DNA of 64,000 nucleotides, from contig NC_064043.1 of NCBI RefSeq assembly GCF_932526225.1, forward strand, positions 15,498,085 through 15,562,084, written 5' to 3'. This DNA is from Nematostella vectensis (lineage: Eukaryota > Cnidaria > Anthozoa > Actiniaria > Edwardsiidae). Both the position numbers and the translations under genes were made by a program. Positions 1 through 14,400 of the stretch are shown piece after piece; position 1 is the stretch's first letter, and every line of letters begins with the position of its first letter. Below the pieces are notes generated by a model, which saw only the letters and a program-made list of their open reading frames with translations, was not told the origin of the DNA and ran no database searches.

Positions 1-372
1 TACAAGTGGTTTGCTGCTGTCAAATGAGTCTGTCAAAAGGAGAAGGGAGCGGACATCAAGTATACGATGCAGGGTAGGTGGACAGTAAATACAAGCAAGT
101 TTAGCTGCAAGTCCAGTACAGAGAGCACAAGCAAGACATTGATGGACGGTAAAGATGGAAACCACAATACAAAGAAAGCAATGATCAGCAACATCCAGTT
201 ACCAGCAAAAAGAATAGCAGTAAAAGCAACAACAACCATTACCACAATAGAAACAACAACAACAACAACAGCAGCATAAGCATTAGGATTAGCAATAGCA
301 TTACCATAACATGAGTATCATAACACCAGCGAGGACCCATGATGTATCTTTGGGAATACATAGTTCACTCAC
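1..372. other. Window edge, no gene seen
   Basis: AC-rich sequence with short AAC repeats around 225-282. It is probably an intron of TSR1. No convincing exon was found on either strand. Confidence 0.4.
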
Positions 373-424
373 CAATAAATGCTTTTGGGACATTGACGAT
401 GTGAACTGTGACAAAGCATCCAGG
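373..424 (-). CDS. TSR1: Probable further TSR1 exon
   Basis: On the minus strand a 52-nt segment is bordered by a good acceptor (ttccacag) and donor (gtgagtg). Read in one frame it gives PGCFVTVHIVNVPKAFI. This resembles the stretch of TSR1 that follows the SPWDPKENLP region and begins a beta-rich domain. Order and strand agree with the exon at 2449-2520. The exon that should lie between them was not found, so linkage is inferred. Confidence 0.6.
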
Positions 425-2448
<2,024 letters not shown>

Positions 2449-5400
2449 CTTGCGTAATCACTGGGTAGATTCTCCTTAGGATCCCACGGAGATGTCCGAA
2501 AACTCTTCAGTCCACGAAATCTAATAAATAGTTCAAGTAAGCCAAGAGAATGTCTGAGATGTAGTTTAGATGTTGTTCTTTCCATGTACTGTTCCTAATA
2601 CAAATACATGCAAATTAACGAAGTGGATTATTCCATCTTCATTGGCATGCATTTATATCTGGAATGTCATTAAAGAATGGCGTCTTATAGAATGCCAGTC
2701 GAACTTGGATCACTGTCATGCTGAGAATGTAGTACTTGAAATTATAGAAAGTACCACTAAACGATGGAAAAAGGCTGAAGGCTGCTTCCAGATTGTACAA
2801 CGAAACTCAATATTAAGTATAGTATTTTCCATACAGTAAATAGGACACATTTTTTCCTCAAAAATGACTTTCCAAATCGGTACGCTTCTTATACAAAGAA
2901 AAATATTTTGAGATTGACATTCTGTTGGCCTCCATAAACCTGAAATGCCTCTGTGGAACGGTGAGCCTCAAGCAAAGTGGTTGATTAACAGAAGATGCTG
3001 CTAAATGACGTTCTCAAGAAAGTCAGGAAACTAAGAAAAATTCTTAATGTGTGACATCAGGAGGCATTCACAAGTTACGATATTGGCTTTGAAGCGAGTT
3101 TTACAACAAATTTAATAAAGAACTTTCTAATGAATCAACCTTCATCGCTTCTGTTTATTGACATGACTCTCAATAGACTGTTTTCACGATGTTGCGCGCG
3201 CGTCCAAAATGCCACAAACTGGCGGGCCACAGCTGATCTCACATGGCGTACAAAGTGGAGTTTACAGACGAAGCTTTAGAAAATGCTGCCAGAGTGCTTA
3301 TTTCACGGAGTTTTGTCAAATTCCCCTTCGTCTGTGGCATTTTGGATGCGCGCGCAACGATGAAAAGGCGCTCCGACCCAATAAACGAATTCTCTGAAAA
3401 GCGACGGTATCACAGTAACTCGCAAAACCGGAAACCAGCGTACTAATTTTCAAAATAGCCAATCAGAAACGTCCATTATACGAAAGTACCGGGTGACGAG
3501 CACAGCAAGAAAATCCAGCTCGCTAGTCGTAATGTTTGTTTTGACTAAATATCTAATGAGAAATCTCTTACTTCTGTGATTATTCTGTGATAAAATAAAC
3601 AATTTGGGGAGGGGGAGCTTTTCTTTATTTCGGCGGAAAATACCAGCTTTTGAATCGATTGAAAAAAAAAATGCGCACATAGGTATAAAGAAGTTAAAGT
3701 GATAATAAGTAGGCTTATTAGTAGGTGTTGTAATGTGAGAATGTCAATGTGAGCTAAATAAATTAAGATTTACACCATTCAAACGAGGCTTTTGTTGGGA
3801 TGCTTTTTATAGGGAGGGGAGGGGGCGCTCATTTAAAAGACGGCGCTTATTCGAATCATCACGGTAGGAAGAATAACTAATACTCGCTCGTGAAGTTGTG
3901 AACATGATGTGCTCATTTACCTATGCAATAAAACAGGGCAAAAAAATCTTACCAACGATATTATTATCGCCATCATTTAATACTCAATATACCTTCTAAT
4001 AAAAAGACTTGATACTCACTTCTAATTTTTGGATCGCTGAAGATTCCAGTTCGCTTGCTAAAACTCACGGCCGAATCCAAATTTCAGTTCACTGTTTTTT
4101 TAAAAATCTTTTTAATTTTATGGTACATTTTCCCCCTTCTCAGAGATCGAAGGCTAAAGAAAGAGTCATACTGCCGCTTTAATAGAGGGAAAATGCAGTG
4201 AAAGTTATAACTTTGGTTTACAGGCTAATATTCATTTGAAGTTGATTCTACTTACTTTTGGAAGCGCACGCGGGCTGCTGTGTCTAAAGGTGTGTCCAGT
4301 TCGTCAGGAAACATCTCATTTTCGCGTGCAGCTCGAAGTTTTTCCAGCCTATTGAGGAGGAGATGTAAGTTTATCAATCAGAAATCATACGAATATCATT
4401 TGCCTGTTGGCTCGTTACCACAGCAGATTTGAGCAAGTGCAAGCGATCTAGCAGAGAGCGAGTTGCGTGTGATTACAAGCAACTGAATTCACCTTTATTG
4501 TATTTGGCGAGAGGAAAAAGTAGATTGCAAAGAGCCTAAATAAAAAAGTGTTGCAAGTAAGATGCCTGCACTTCTTACTGTAATCTCTCCTCGTCCACGT
4601 CAACGCGATCATCGTACTTGCTGATGTCAGTCTCTGCTCCAGACACGCTGATCTGTACAAGAACCAATCAGATTTATGATCATACACTCATTTAAAAAAC
4701 TGCCTCAAGAGTACAGCGCTACCTCGATGGCAGGAGGAGGAAGCATCGTTATGCACATTTAAAATGGGCCGTTTAAAAATCTAAATAGTAATAATAACGA
4801 TATGAATGAGCACTCGACACATTCATGTTGAACATTCTAGAAGAACATTTAAAAAATGTGTTAAAACGCAGGCAATTTCTGTTGTTTTTTAATTTGCTTT
4901 ATCTTTCCTCCTCCAAGAGACACCACTGCAAGTAGAAATTAACTGGGCAAGCACAACTGCTTCCAAGTTTGAGATACTGTCCATTTTCCCCCGCTTTTGA
5001 TGGACTGCAAGTTTTTATGGCGAGTTGAAGCAGGAATAAAAGTCCCACTTGATCTTTGTTCTTTGCCATTTTGCAGAAGGCGCAGGACTTATTAGTATGA
5101 ATGTACAACAAACTCCCGCTTGTGCTAAGTGGAAATTCAATGGTTTTGTGGCAAAACAACTACTCCATTTTCCTGACCTTGTATATCTTTAGTGGGAATG
5201 GAATTACACATATATTTAAGGTCTGTGGTCCATTTATACGCCATGATTTGCACTGTCTTTAATGTGCTTGCTGTGAGATTTATTGCCATGTTAACGTTGA
5301 CTAATAATCCCCCCCGCATATATATAATGGCTTCCCTACTCAATACTCCCCCCATGCATATATCTAATCACTTGTCTAATCAATACTCCCCCCCCGCATA

Positions 5401-8400
5401 TATCTAATCACTTGTCTATTCAATACCCCGCCCCCCGCATATATCTAATCACTTGTCTATTCAATACTCCACCCGCAATACTCCCACCCGCATATATCTA
5501 ATCACCTGTCTATTCAATACTCCCCCCCCCCCCGCATATATCTAATCACTTGTCTATTCAATACTCCCCCCCGCATATATCTAATCACCTGTCTATTCAA
5601 TACTCCCCCCCCGCATATATCTAATCACTTGTCTATTCAATACTCCCCCCCCGCATATATCTAATCACTTGTCTATTCAATACTCCCCCCCGCATATATC
5701 TAATCACTTGTCTATTCAATACTCCCCCCCCGCATATATCTAATCACTTGTCTATTCAATACTCCACCCCGCATATATCTAATCACTTGTCTATTCAATA
5801 CTTCCCCCTCGCAATACTCCCCCCCGCATATATCTAATCACTTGTCTATTCAATACTCCCCCCCCCCCGCCGCATATATCTAATCACTTGTCTATTCAAT
5901 ACTCCCCCCCCGCATATATCTAATCACTTGTCTATTCAATACTCCCCCCCCGCATATATCTAATCACTTGTCTATTCAATACTCCCCCCCCCCGCATATA
6001 TCTAATCACTTGTCTATTCAATACTCCCCCCCCCCGCATATATCTAATCACTTGTCTATTCAATACTCCCCCCCCGCATATATCTAATCACTTGTCTATT
6101 CAATACTCCCCCCCCCCGCATATATCTAATCACTTGTCTATTCAATACTCCCCCCCGCAATACTCCCCCCCGCATATATCTAATCACTTGTCTATTCAAT
6201 ACTCCCCCCCGCATATATCTAATCACTTGTCTATTCAATACTCCCCCCTGCATATATCTAATCACTTGTCTATTCAATACTCCCCCCCCCCGCATATATC
6301 TAATCACTTGTCTATTCAATACTCCCCCCCGCATATATCTAATCACTTGTCTATTCAATACTCCCCCCCCCCCGCATATATCTAATCACTTGTCTATTCA
6401 ATACTCCCCCCGCATATATCTAATCACTTGTCTATTCAATACCCCGCCCCCCGCATATATCTAATCACTTGTCTATTCAATACCCCCCCCCCTCGCATAT
6501 ATCTAATCACTTGTCTATTCAATACTCCACCCGCAATACTCCCACCCGCACATATCTAATCACTTGTCTATTCAATACTCCCCCCCCCCCCGCATATATC
6601 TAATCACCTGTCTATTCAATACTCCCCCCCCCCGCATATATCTAATCACTTGTCTATTCAATATTCCACCCGCAATACTCCCACCCGCATATATCTAATC
6701 ACTTGTCTATTCAATACTCCCCCCGCATATATCTAATCACTTGTCTATTCAATACTCCCCCCCCGCATATATCTAATCACTTGTCTATTCAATACTCCCC
6801 CCCCGCATATATCTAATCACTTGTCTATTCAATACTCCCCCCCCGCATATATCTAATCACTTGTCTATTCAATACTCCCCCCGCAATACTCCCCCCCGAA
6901 TATATCTAATCACTTGTCTATTCAATACTCCCCCCGCATATATCTAATCACTTGTCTATTCAATACTCCCCCCTCGCAATACTCCCCCCTCGGCATATAT
7001 CTAATCACTTGTCTATTCAATACTCCCCCCCCGCATATATCTAATCACTTGTCTATTCAATACTCCCCCCTCGCATATATCTAATCACTTGTCTATTCAA
7101 TACTCCCCCCTCGCATATATCTAATCACTTGTCTATTCAATACTCCCCCCCGCATATACCTAATCACTTGTCTATTCAATACTCCCCCCGCAATACTCCC
7201 ACCCGCATATATCTAATCACCTGTCTATTCAATACTCCCCCCCCCGCATATATCTAATCACTTGTCTATTCAATACCCCGCCCCCCGCATATATCTAATC
7301 ACTTGTCTATTCAATACTCCCCCCTCGCAATACTCCCCCCTCGGCATATATCTAATCACTTGTCTATTCAATACTCCCCCCCCGCATATATCTAATCACT
7401 TGTCTATTCAATACTCCCCCCTCGCATACATCTAATCACTTGTCTATTCAATACTCCCCCCTCGCATATATCTAATCACTTGTCTATTCAATACTCCCCC
7501 CCGCATATACCTAATCACTTGTCTATTCAATACTCCCCCCGCAATACTCCCACCCGCATATATCTAATCACCTGTCTATTCAATACTCCCCCCCGCATAT
7601 ATCTAATCACTTGTCTATTCAATACTCCCCCCGCATATATCTAATCACTTGTCTATTCAATACTCCCCCCCGCAATACTCCCAACCGCATGTATCTAATC
7701 ACCTGTCTATTCAATACTCCCCCCCGCATATATCTAATCACTTGTCTATTCAATACTCCACCCCGCATATATCTAATCACTTGTCTATTCAATATTCCCC
7801 CCTCGCAATACTCCCCCCCCGCATATATCTAATCACTTGTCTATTCAATACTCCCCCCCCAATATCTAATCACTTGTCTATTCAATACTCCCCCCCGCAT
7901 ATATCTAATCACTTGTCTATTCAATACTCCCCCCGAATATATCTAATCACTTGTCTATTCAATACTCCCCCCCCCCCCGCATATATCTAATCACTTGTCT
8001 ATTCAATACTCCCCCCCGCAATACTCCCCCCCGCATATATCTAATCACCTGTCTATTCAATACTCCCTCCCCGCATATATCTAATCACTTGTCTATTCAA
8101 CACTCCCCCCCCCGCATATATCTAATCACTTGTATATTCAATACCCCGCCCCCCGCATATATCTAATCACTTGTCTATTCAATACTCCCCCCTCGCAATA
8201 CTCCCCCCTCGGCATATATCTAATCACTTGTCTATTCAATACTCCCCCCCGCATATATCTAATCACTTGTCTATTCAATACTCCCCCCTCGCATATATCT
8301 AATCACTTGTCTATTCAATACTCCCCCCTCGCATATATCTAATCACTTGTCTATTCAATACTCCCCCCCCGCATATACCTAATCACTTGTCTATTCAATA

Positions 8401-11400
8401 CTCCCCCCCGCATATATCTAATCACTTGTCTATTCAATACTCCCCCCGCATATATCTAATCACTTGTCTATTCAATACTCCCCCCGCATATATCTAATCA
8501 CTTGTCTATTCAATACTCCCCCCCGCAATACTCCCACCCGCATGTATCTAATCACCTGTCTATTCAATACTCCCCCCCGCATATATCTAATCACTTGTCT
8601 ATTCAATACTCCACCCCGCATATATCTAATCACTTGTCTATTCAATATTCCCCCCTCGCAATACTCCCCCCCCGCATATATCTAATCACTTGTCTATTCA
8701 ATACTCCCCCCCCAATATCTAATCACTTGTCTATTCAATACTCCCCCCCGCATATATCTAATCACTTGTCTATTCAATACTCCCCCCGAATATATCTAAT
8801 CACTTGTCTATTCAATACTCCCCCCGCATATATCTAATCACTTGTCTATTCAATACTCCCCCCCCGCATATATCTAATCACTTGTCTATTCAATACTCCC
8901 CCCCGCAATACTCCCCCCCGCATATATCTAATCACCTGTCTATTCAATACTCCCCCCCCGCATATATCTAATCACTTGTCTATTCAACACTCCCCCCCCC
9001 CCGCATATATCTAATCACTTGTCTATTCAATACTCCCTCCCCCCCCGCATATATCTAATCACTTGTCTATTCAATACTCCCCCCCCCCTCATACCCTCAT
9101 ATATCTAATCACTTGTCTATTCAATACTCCCCCCCCCCCCCCCCGCATATATCTAATCACTTGTTTATTCAATACATTCTTACCGTTTCAAACTCCTCAT
9201 CTTTCTCCTCGGCTGTCTGCAATGTGATAAAACATACAAAATATGTCAAAAGACGTTTGATCAGAAATGTTTTTTTTTCTCCTGTAATATTTCCTTGTTA
9301 TATTTTCAATTACTACAAAGAGTTATAAAAAAAACATTTGTTGACACTTTCTTCGGAAGGCGCGAGATGGATGTCCATTTCTGTCTGTATTTAGGCACTT
9401 GGTCATTAGTTTAGCATAATTGCTAAAATTTGCGCTTCCCTCGAATAAGCCCCTTGTCTACACGCCTTAAACACAGACCTCGATGGCGAGGGGTTGTACA
9501 TTAGGAGAAGAATATCATTGTGAAAGCTTGTTTTGTTATGGTTCTAAGAGAGTTGTTACAAATTGCACGTTGTTAAGGCACTTTTTCATCTGGAAAACAA
9601 CGGATTTTGATATAAGTGCCTCCCCCTTGAATAAACGCTCAGCAATTACGATATTAGATCATTCATATGCGGTCATGTGGCTCCTCTTTCAGTTGTTTTT
9701 TCCCATTCGAATCAAGATGTTACCTTAGATTTCGTCGCTAAAAATTGAGTCGACCAGTCATTTGGTATAATTGGTTCTATAGTCTGGTTTGAAATCACGA
9801 CCTGTGGTTTAACAGTCTAGGCAATGGAGTTTTACTTCTTTTTTTTCTGTGGTTGAAGACGCAACGTCCGCTACCTTCTCTGGGTTGTCACTTCTCCTTC
9901 CTCTTGACAAATCCCGAGCCGAACACAAGTAACTCACGAGTAATCCCGAGAACACAAGGAACTCACGGGTAATCCTGAGAACACAAGGAACTCACGAGTA
10001 ATCCCGAGAACACAAGGAACTCACGGGTAATCCTGAGAACACGAGGAACTCACGAGTAATCCCGAGAACACAACGAACTCACGGGTAATCCTGAGAACAC
10101 AAGGAACTCACGAGTAACCCCGAGAACACAAGGAACTCACGGGTAATCTCGAGAACACAAGGAACTCACGGGTAATCCCGAGCAGAACACAAGGAACTCA
10201 CGGGTAATCCCGAGAACACAAGGAACTCACGGGTAATCCTGAGCAGAACACAAGGAACTCACGGGTAATCCCGAGCAGAACACAAGGAACTCACGGGTAA
10301 TCCCGAGCAGAACACAAGGAACTCATGGGTGATCCCGAACAGAACACAAGAAACTCACGGGTAATCCCGAGCAAAACACAAGGAAGTCACGGGTAATCCC
10401 GAACAGAACACAAGAAACTCAGGGTTATCCCGAACAGAACACAAGGAACTCACGGGTAATCCTGAGCAGAACACAAGGAACTCACGAGTAATCCCGAGGA
10501 CACAAGGAACTCACGGGTAATCCCGAGCAGAACACAAGGAACTCACGGGTAATCCCGAGCAGAACACAAGGAACTCATGGGTGATCCCGAGCAGAACACA
10601 AGGAACTCACGGGTAATCCCAAGAACACAAGGAACTCACGGGTAATCCCGAGCAGAACACAAGGAACTCACGGATAATCCCCAGAATACTAGGAACTCAC
10701 GGGTAATCCCGAGCACAACACAAGGAACTCACGGGTAATCCCGAGCAGAACACAAGGAAGTCACGGGTAATCCCGAACAGAACACAAGGAACTCACGGGT
10801 GATCCCGAGCAGAACACAAGGAACTCACGGGTAATCCCGAGCAGAACACAAGGAACTCACGGATAATCCCAAGAACACAAGGAACTCACGGGTAATCCCA
10901 AGAACACAAGGAACTCACGGGTAATCCCGAGCACAACACAAGGAACTCACGGGTAATCCCGAGCAGAACACAAGGAAGTCACGGGTAATCCCGAACAGAA
11001 CACAAGAAACTCACGGGTAATCCCGAACAGAACACAAGGAACACACGGGTAATCCCGAGCAGAACACAAGGAACTCACGGGTAATCCCCAGAACACAAGG
11101 AACTCACGGGTAATCAATGAGAGTTGTCATTTGGTTAATAATTGTTTGTAATTTTTTTTAGTATTTATTGCTAGGCATCATTTATTCATGTCGCAATCTT
11201 TGCGGCGCTTAAGAAAAATAGTTTCTGTGATTCGTAAAAAAACGTGATTCGTAAAAAAACGTGATCCGTAAAAATGCGAAAATTTGATCCGTTATTTACA
11301 TCACACAATCAACTTTTTAGTCGGAGCTAAACCAATTAAATATTGCGAACAAACAAACATCCTGGACAATAAGAAGTAAGATATTGGAGAAAAAATTTGT

Positions 11401-14400
11401 GAAAATATAACGAAAAAATATTATTGTGTATGTAAAAGGAGAACAACACATTAATTAAATGAAATTGAAGACATATTGCGAAAAACTGACAGATTCAATT
11501 AACCGATGAATTAATTTTAAAAAATGTCAAGGCGTTAGCAAATAGACTCAGTTATCATGGCAAGGGTAGCAGGTCCGACGCTTTTAATAGCGGTGGATCC
11601 ATCAACTTGGTCAATATTTACTTACTACAAGGTTCGGCCTTATCCTGTTAACATCACATGCTATCACATACATAAAAAACTTTAAGTTAGAAAATGTCAC
11701 TTTTTAAAAAGTACAGTTCATTAAAAAGGCGGCAGGGAAAGGCAGAGCTGTTGCTATCTCCTTTCGTGTTCACAAGACAACTCTCACCTATTTTAGACGG
11801 GTGTCGATACACGAGGTTGTATAAAACAGGTTTACGCGAGAATACTTTGTATGAAAAATTGTACGAGATCTTGGGAGACATCTGTTTCTGCAATTTGTAA
11901 TATGATTAACAAGTCTTGGTCAAAGAAAAGTCACTGACAACATGTGTTGGGTTAGCTTTTTCTGCAAACAAGAGACTGTCCTTGAGAGCGGCTTCACCTA
12001 GTTTATATTCAAACGACTTTATCACAGCCATCTCCAAAGGGCACGAAAGATCTACCCGTCAGACCAATCAAAATACGCGCTGAAAGCATAAGAATCACAC
12101 CACAATCACAAGGACTTATCTTTACTGCAAAAGAGGTATAACGTGTGAAATAGAAAAACAACACACAAATAACAGTTCTCTCGACAAAACTCAGTGGATC
12201 TATTTCCGGGGCCGCAGGTGAATAAAAGACAAGACTAGAGTTCGGAAGAAAAGGATTCTTGAAGCTTTGAAGTAGTTCAAACAAGGTTTTGAAACAGTAA
12301 GGTGTCAACATTCGTTGCTCTGTAAATAAGGAAAACGTGAATCGCGACAAGTGGAACAAGTTGCCGAAAAAAAACACACACCAAAAACGATTACAAGAGT
12401 AAAGCGAGGTGGAATCTGACATCGAACAGAAGCGGAAATAAAATCGTCCAAAACACTGCACAAAAAAACTACTGCTGCAAACTGAACAAAAGCTGAAGTT
12501 GGAATGGTTTTATCAACCAAAATAACATTATTTGGATAAGTATAAAAAAAAGCCAGGAGCAACAGCCAAATGAGTCGTACTTGTAGCAAGCAACAGGACG
12601 GTAGGACTTGTATGTTATGTCTATAAATTAATCACAAGCAAGGTTAACTATTGGACGGTGTTTATTTGACACAGAAAAAAAAACTGAAAATAAATCGTGG
12701 AAAAGGAACTGGACAAAAAAGTCAAGAAAAAAATTTGTACAGCGATTCTACTCCGAGTATAACGAAGATAAAAGGATAGGAGAACGGAATAAAGTCATCA
12801 GCAATAAACCACAATCAAGTTACGAGCGATAGCTTTGAAAACAGTCATCCAAAGGTAGCCAATGGGGATCCCGAGCGAAGTGAACACGATAAGACATGCT
12901 AAATCAACAAATGTAGGGATCATGAAGAAAACGCAAATAGTAAGAAAGCAATGGAAAACAAAATTAGATTCGACTTGAAAAAGGCGGAAAAGTTCGGAAC
13001 TATTAAAGAAGTAGTTCATAAACGCTACAAACGAATGAGAAATCTGTTGATTAACTAAATAAGAAAGGATAAACGTAAAGTTGTGTCGGGATATCAAGAA
13101 AAGATACCGGCTAAAAGACTCCATCTGGTTCGGATTAATACACTGACGGATTCAAAGTTTGTATCAAGACATATCCATATCAAGAAGGTCTTGGCCAAGG
13201 AAAAGCTGGGCCAAGGATGTCTGTCGTTGAAGTAAATTCCACCAACTCAAGCGTTCAGAGCCATACATGGGATATGTCTTACCCTACATGGTACTGGGTA
13301 CTCCGCGGGGTTATCGCCCTCGTGACTATCACGGGAAACCTTTTAGTGATCTACCTCATCACTACAAGGCGACATCTGCGCACCCAGCACACCCCGAACT
13401 GGACGATCCTCTCGCTAAGCATGGCGGACCTGCTTGTCGGACTATTCAACCTGCCGACCTCGCTATTGTGCATGCACTGGACAACGTGTAGCTTTATCAC
13501 ACAGACGACGGTCTTTGCGGTCATGGACGCCTTTATGATTTGCTCTGTGACAAACTTGTGTCTGCTCACGTGGGATAGGTACCTAGCGGTGATGCACCCA
13601 TTCTCGTATGGTGTCATCATGACAAAGGTAAGGGGTGGTGTAACGCCCATTCTCGTGTGATGTCATCATGACAAAGGTAAGGGGTGGTGTAACGCCCATT
13701 CTCGTGTGATGTCATCATGACAAAGGTAAGGGGTGGTGTAACGCCCATTCTCGTGTGATGTCATCACGACAAAGGTAAGGGGTGGTGTAACGCCCATTCT
13801 CGTGTGATGTTATCATGACAAAGGTAAGGGGTGGTGTAACGCCCATTCTCGTGTGATGTCATCATGACAAAGGTAAGGGGCGGTGTAACGCCCATTCTCG
13901 TGTGATGTCATCATGACCAAAGTGGTGATAGTTGGTGTTATAAAGTGCACATTTTTTAAATAATATTCAGAAGAACGTGATTCTGATGATCATGGTGTGT
14001 TGGAGTGTATCGGTGATCCAAGGAGTACCGTACTATATATCAAAGCTGCTGAATCACGAGCGTGCGATGTACGCTAGCAGCGTGGTGTATGCACTCCTTT
14101 TCACGGCTCTTCCAAACCTCTTCACCGTCTACGCCTACTCCAAGATCATCCTTGTCGTACGAAGGCACAGGAAGCAGATACAAGAGCACGAGGTAGCCAC
14201 GAATCGGGTCACGGATATTGTCCGAGTGACACCAACAATTTACCGAGAGACAATCGAGTTGGAAGCGAATGAGTACGAGAGGCAGTTATCTGCCAACCAC
14301 GGCCTCGACTTAAATCGATCGATGACGACAGTTTACCGAAAATGGACCGATGTCACACCAAATGAGCACGAAAACAGCGATCAAGCCGAAAACAGGCAGA

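Noticed and set aside
5300-9178. CRISPR-like direct repeats
   Set aside because: Spacers are not unique and the host is eukaryotic; it is a minisatellite.
5192-9328. Series of proline/serine-rich open frames in the 40-bp array
   Set aside because: They follow the repeat unit in every frame and change with C-run length; no gene evidence.
12009-13124. Three hydrophobic minus-strand frames that look membrane-like
   Set aside because: AT-rich DNA read in this sense yields Phe/Leu/Ile-rich chance products; no shared frame, splice sites or known motifs.
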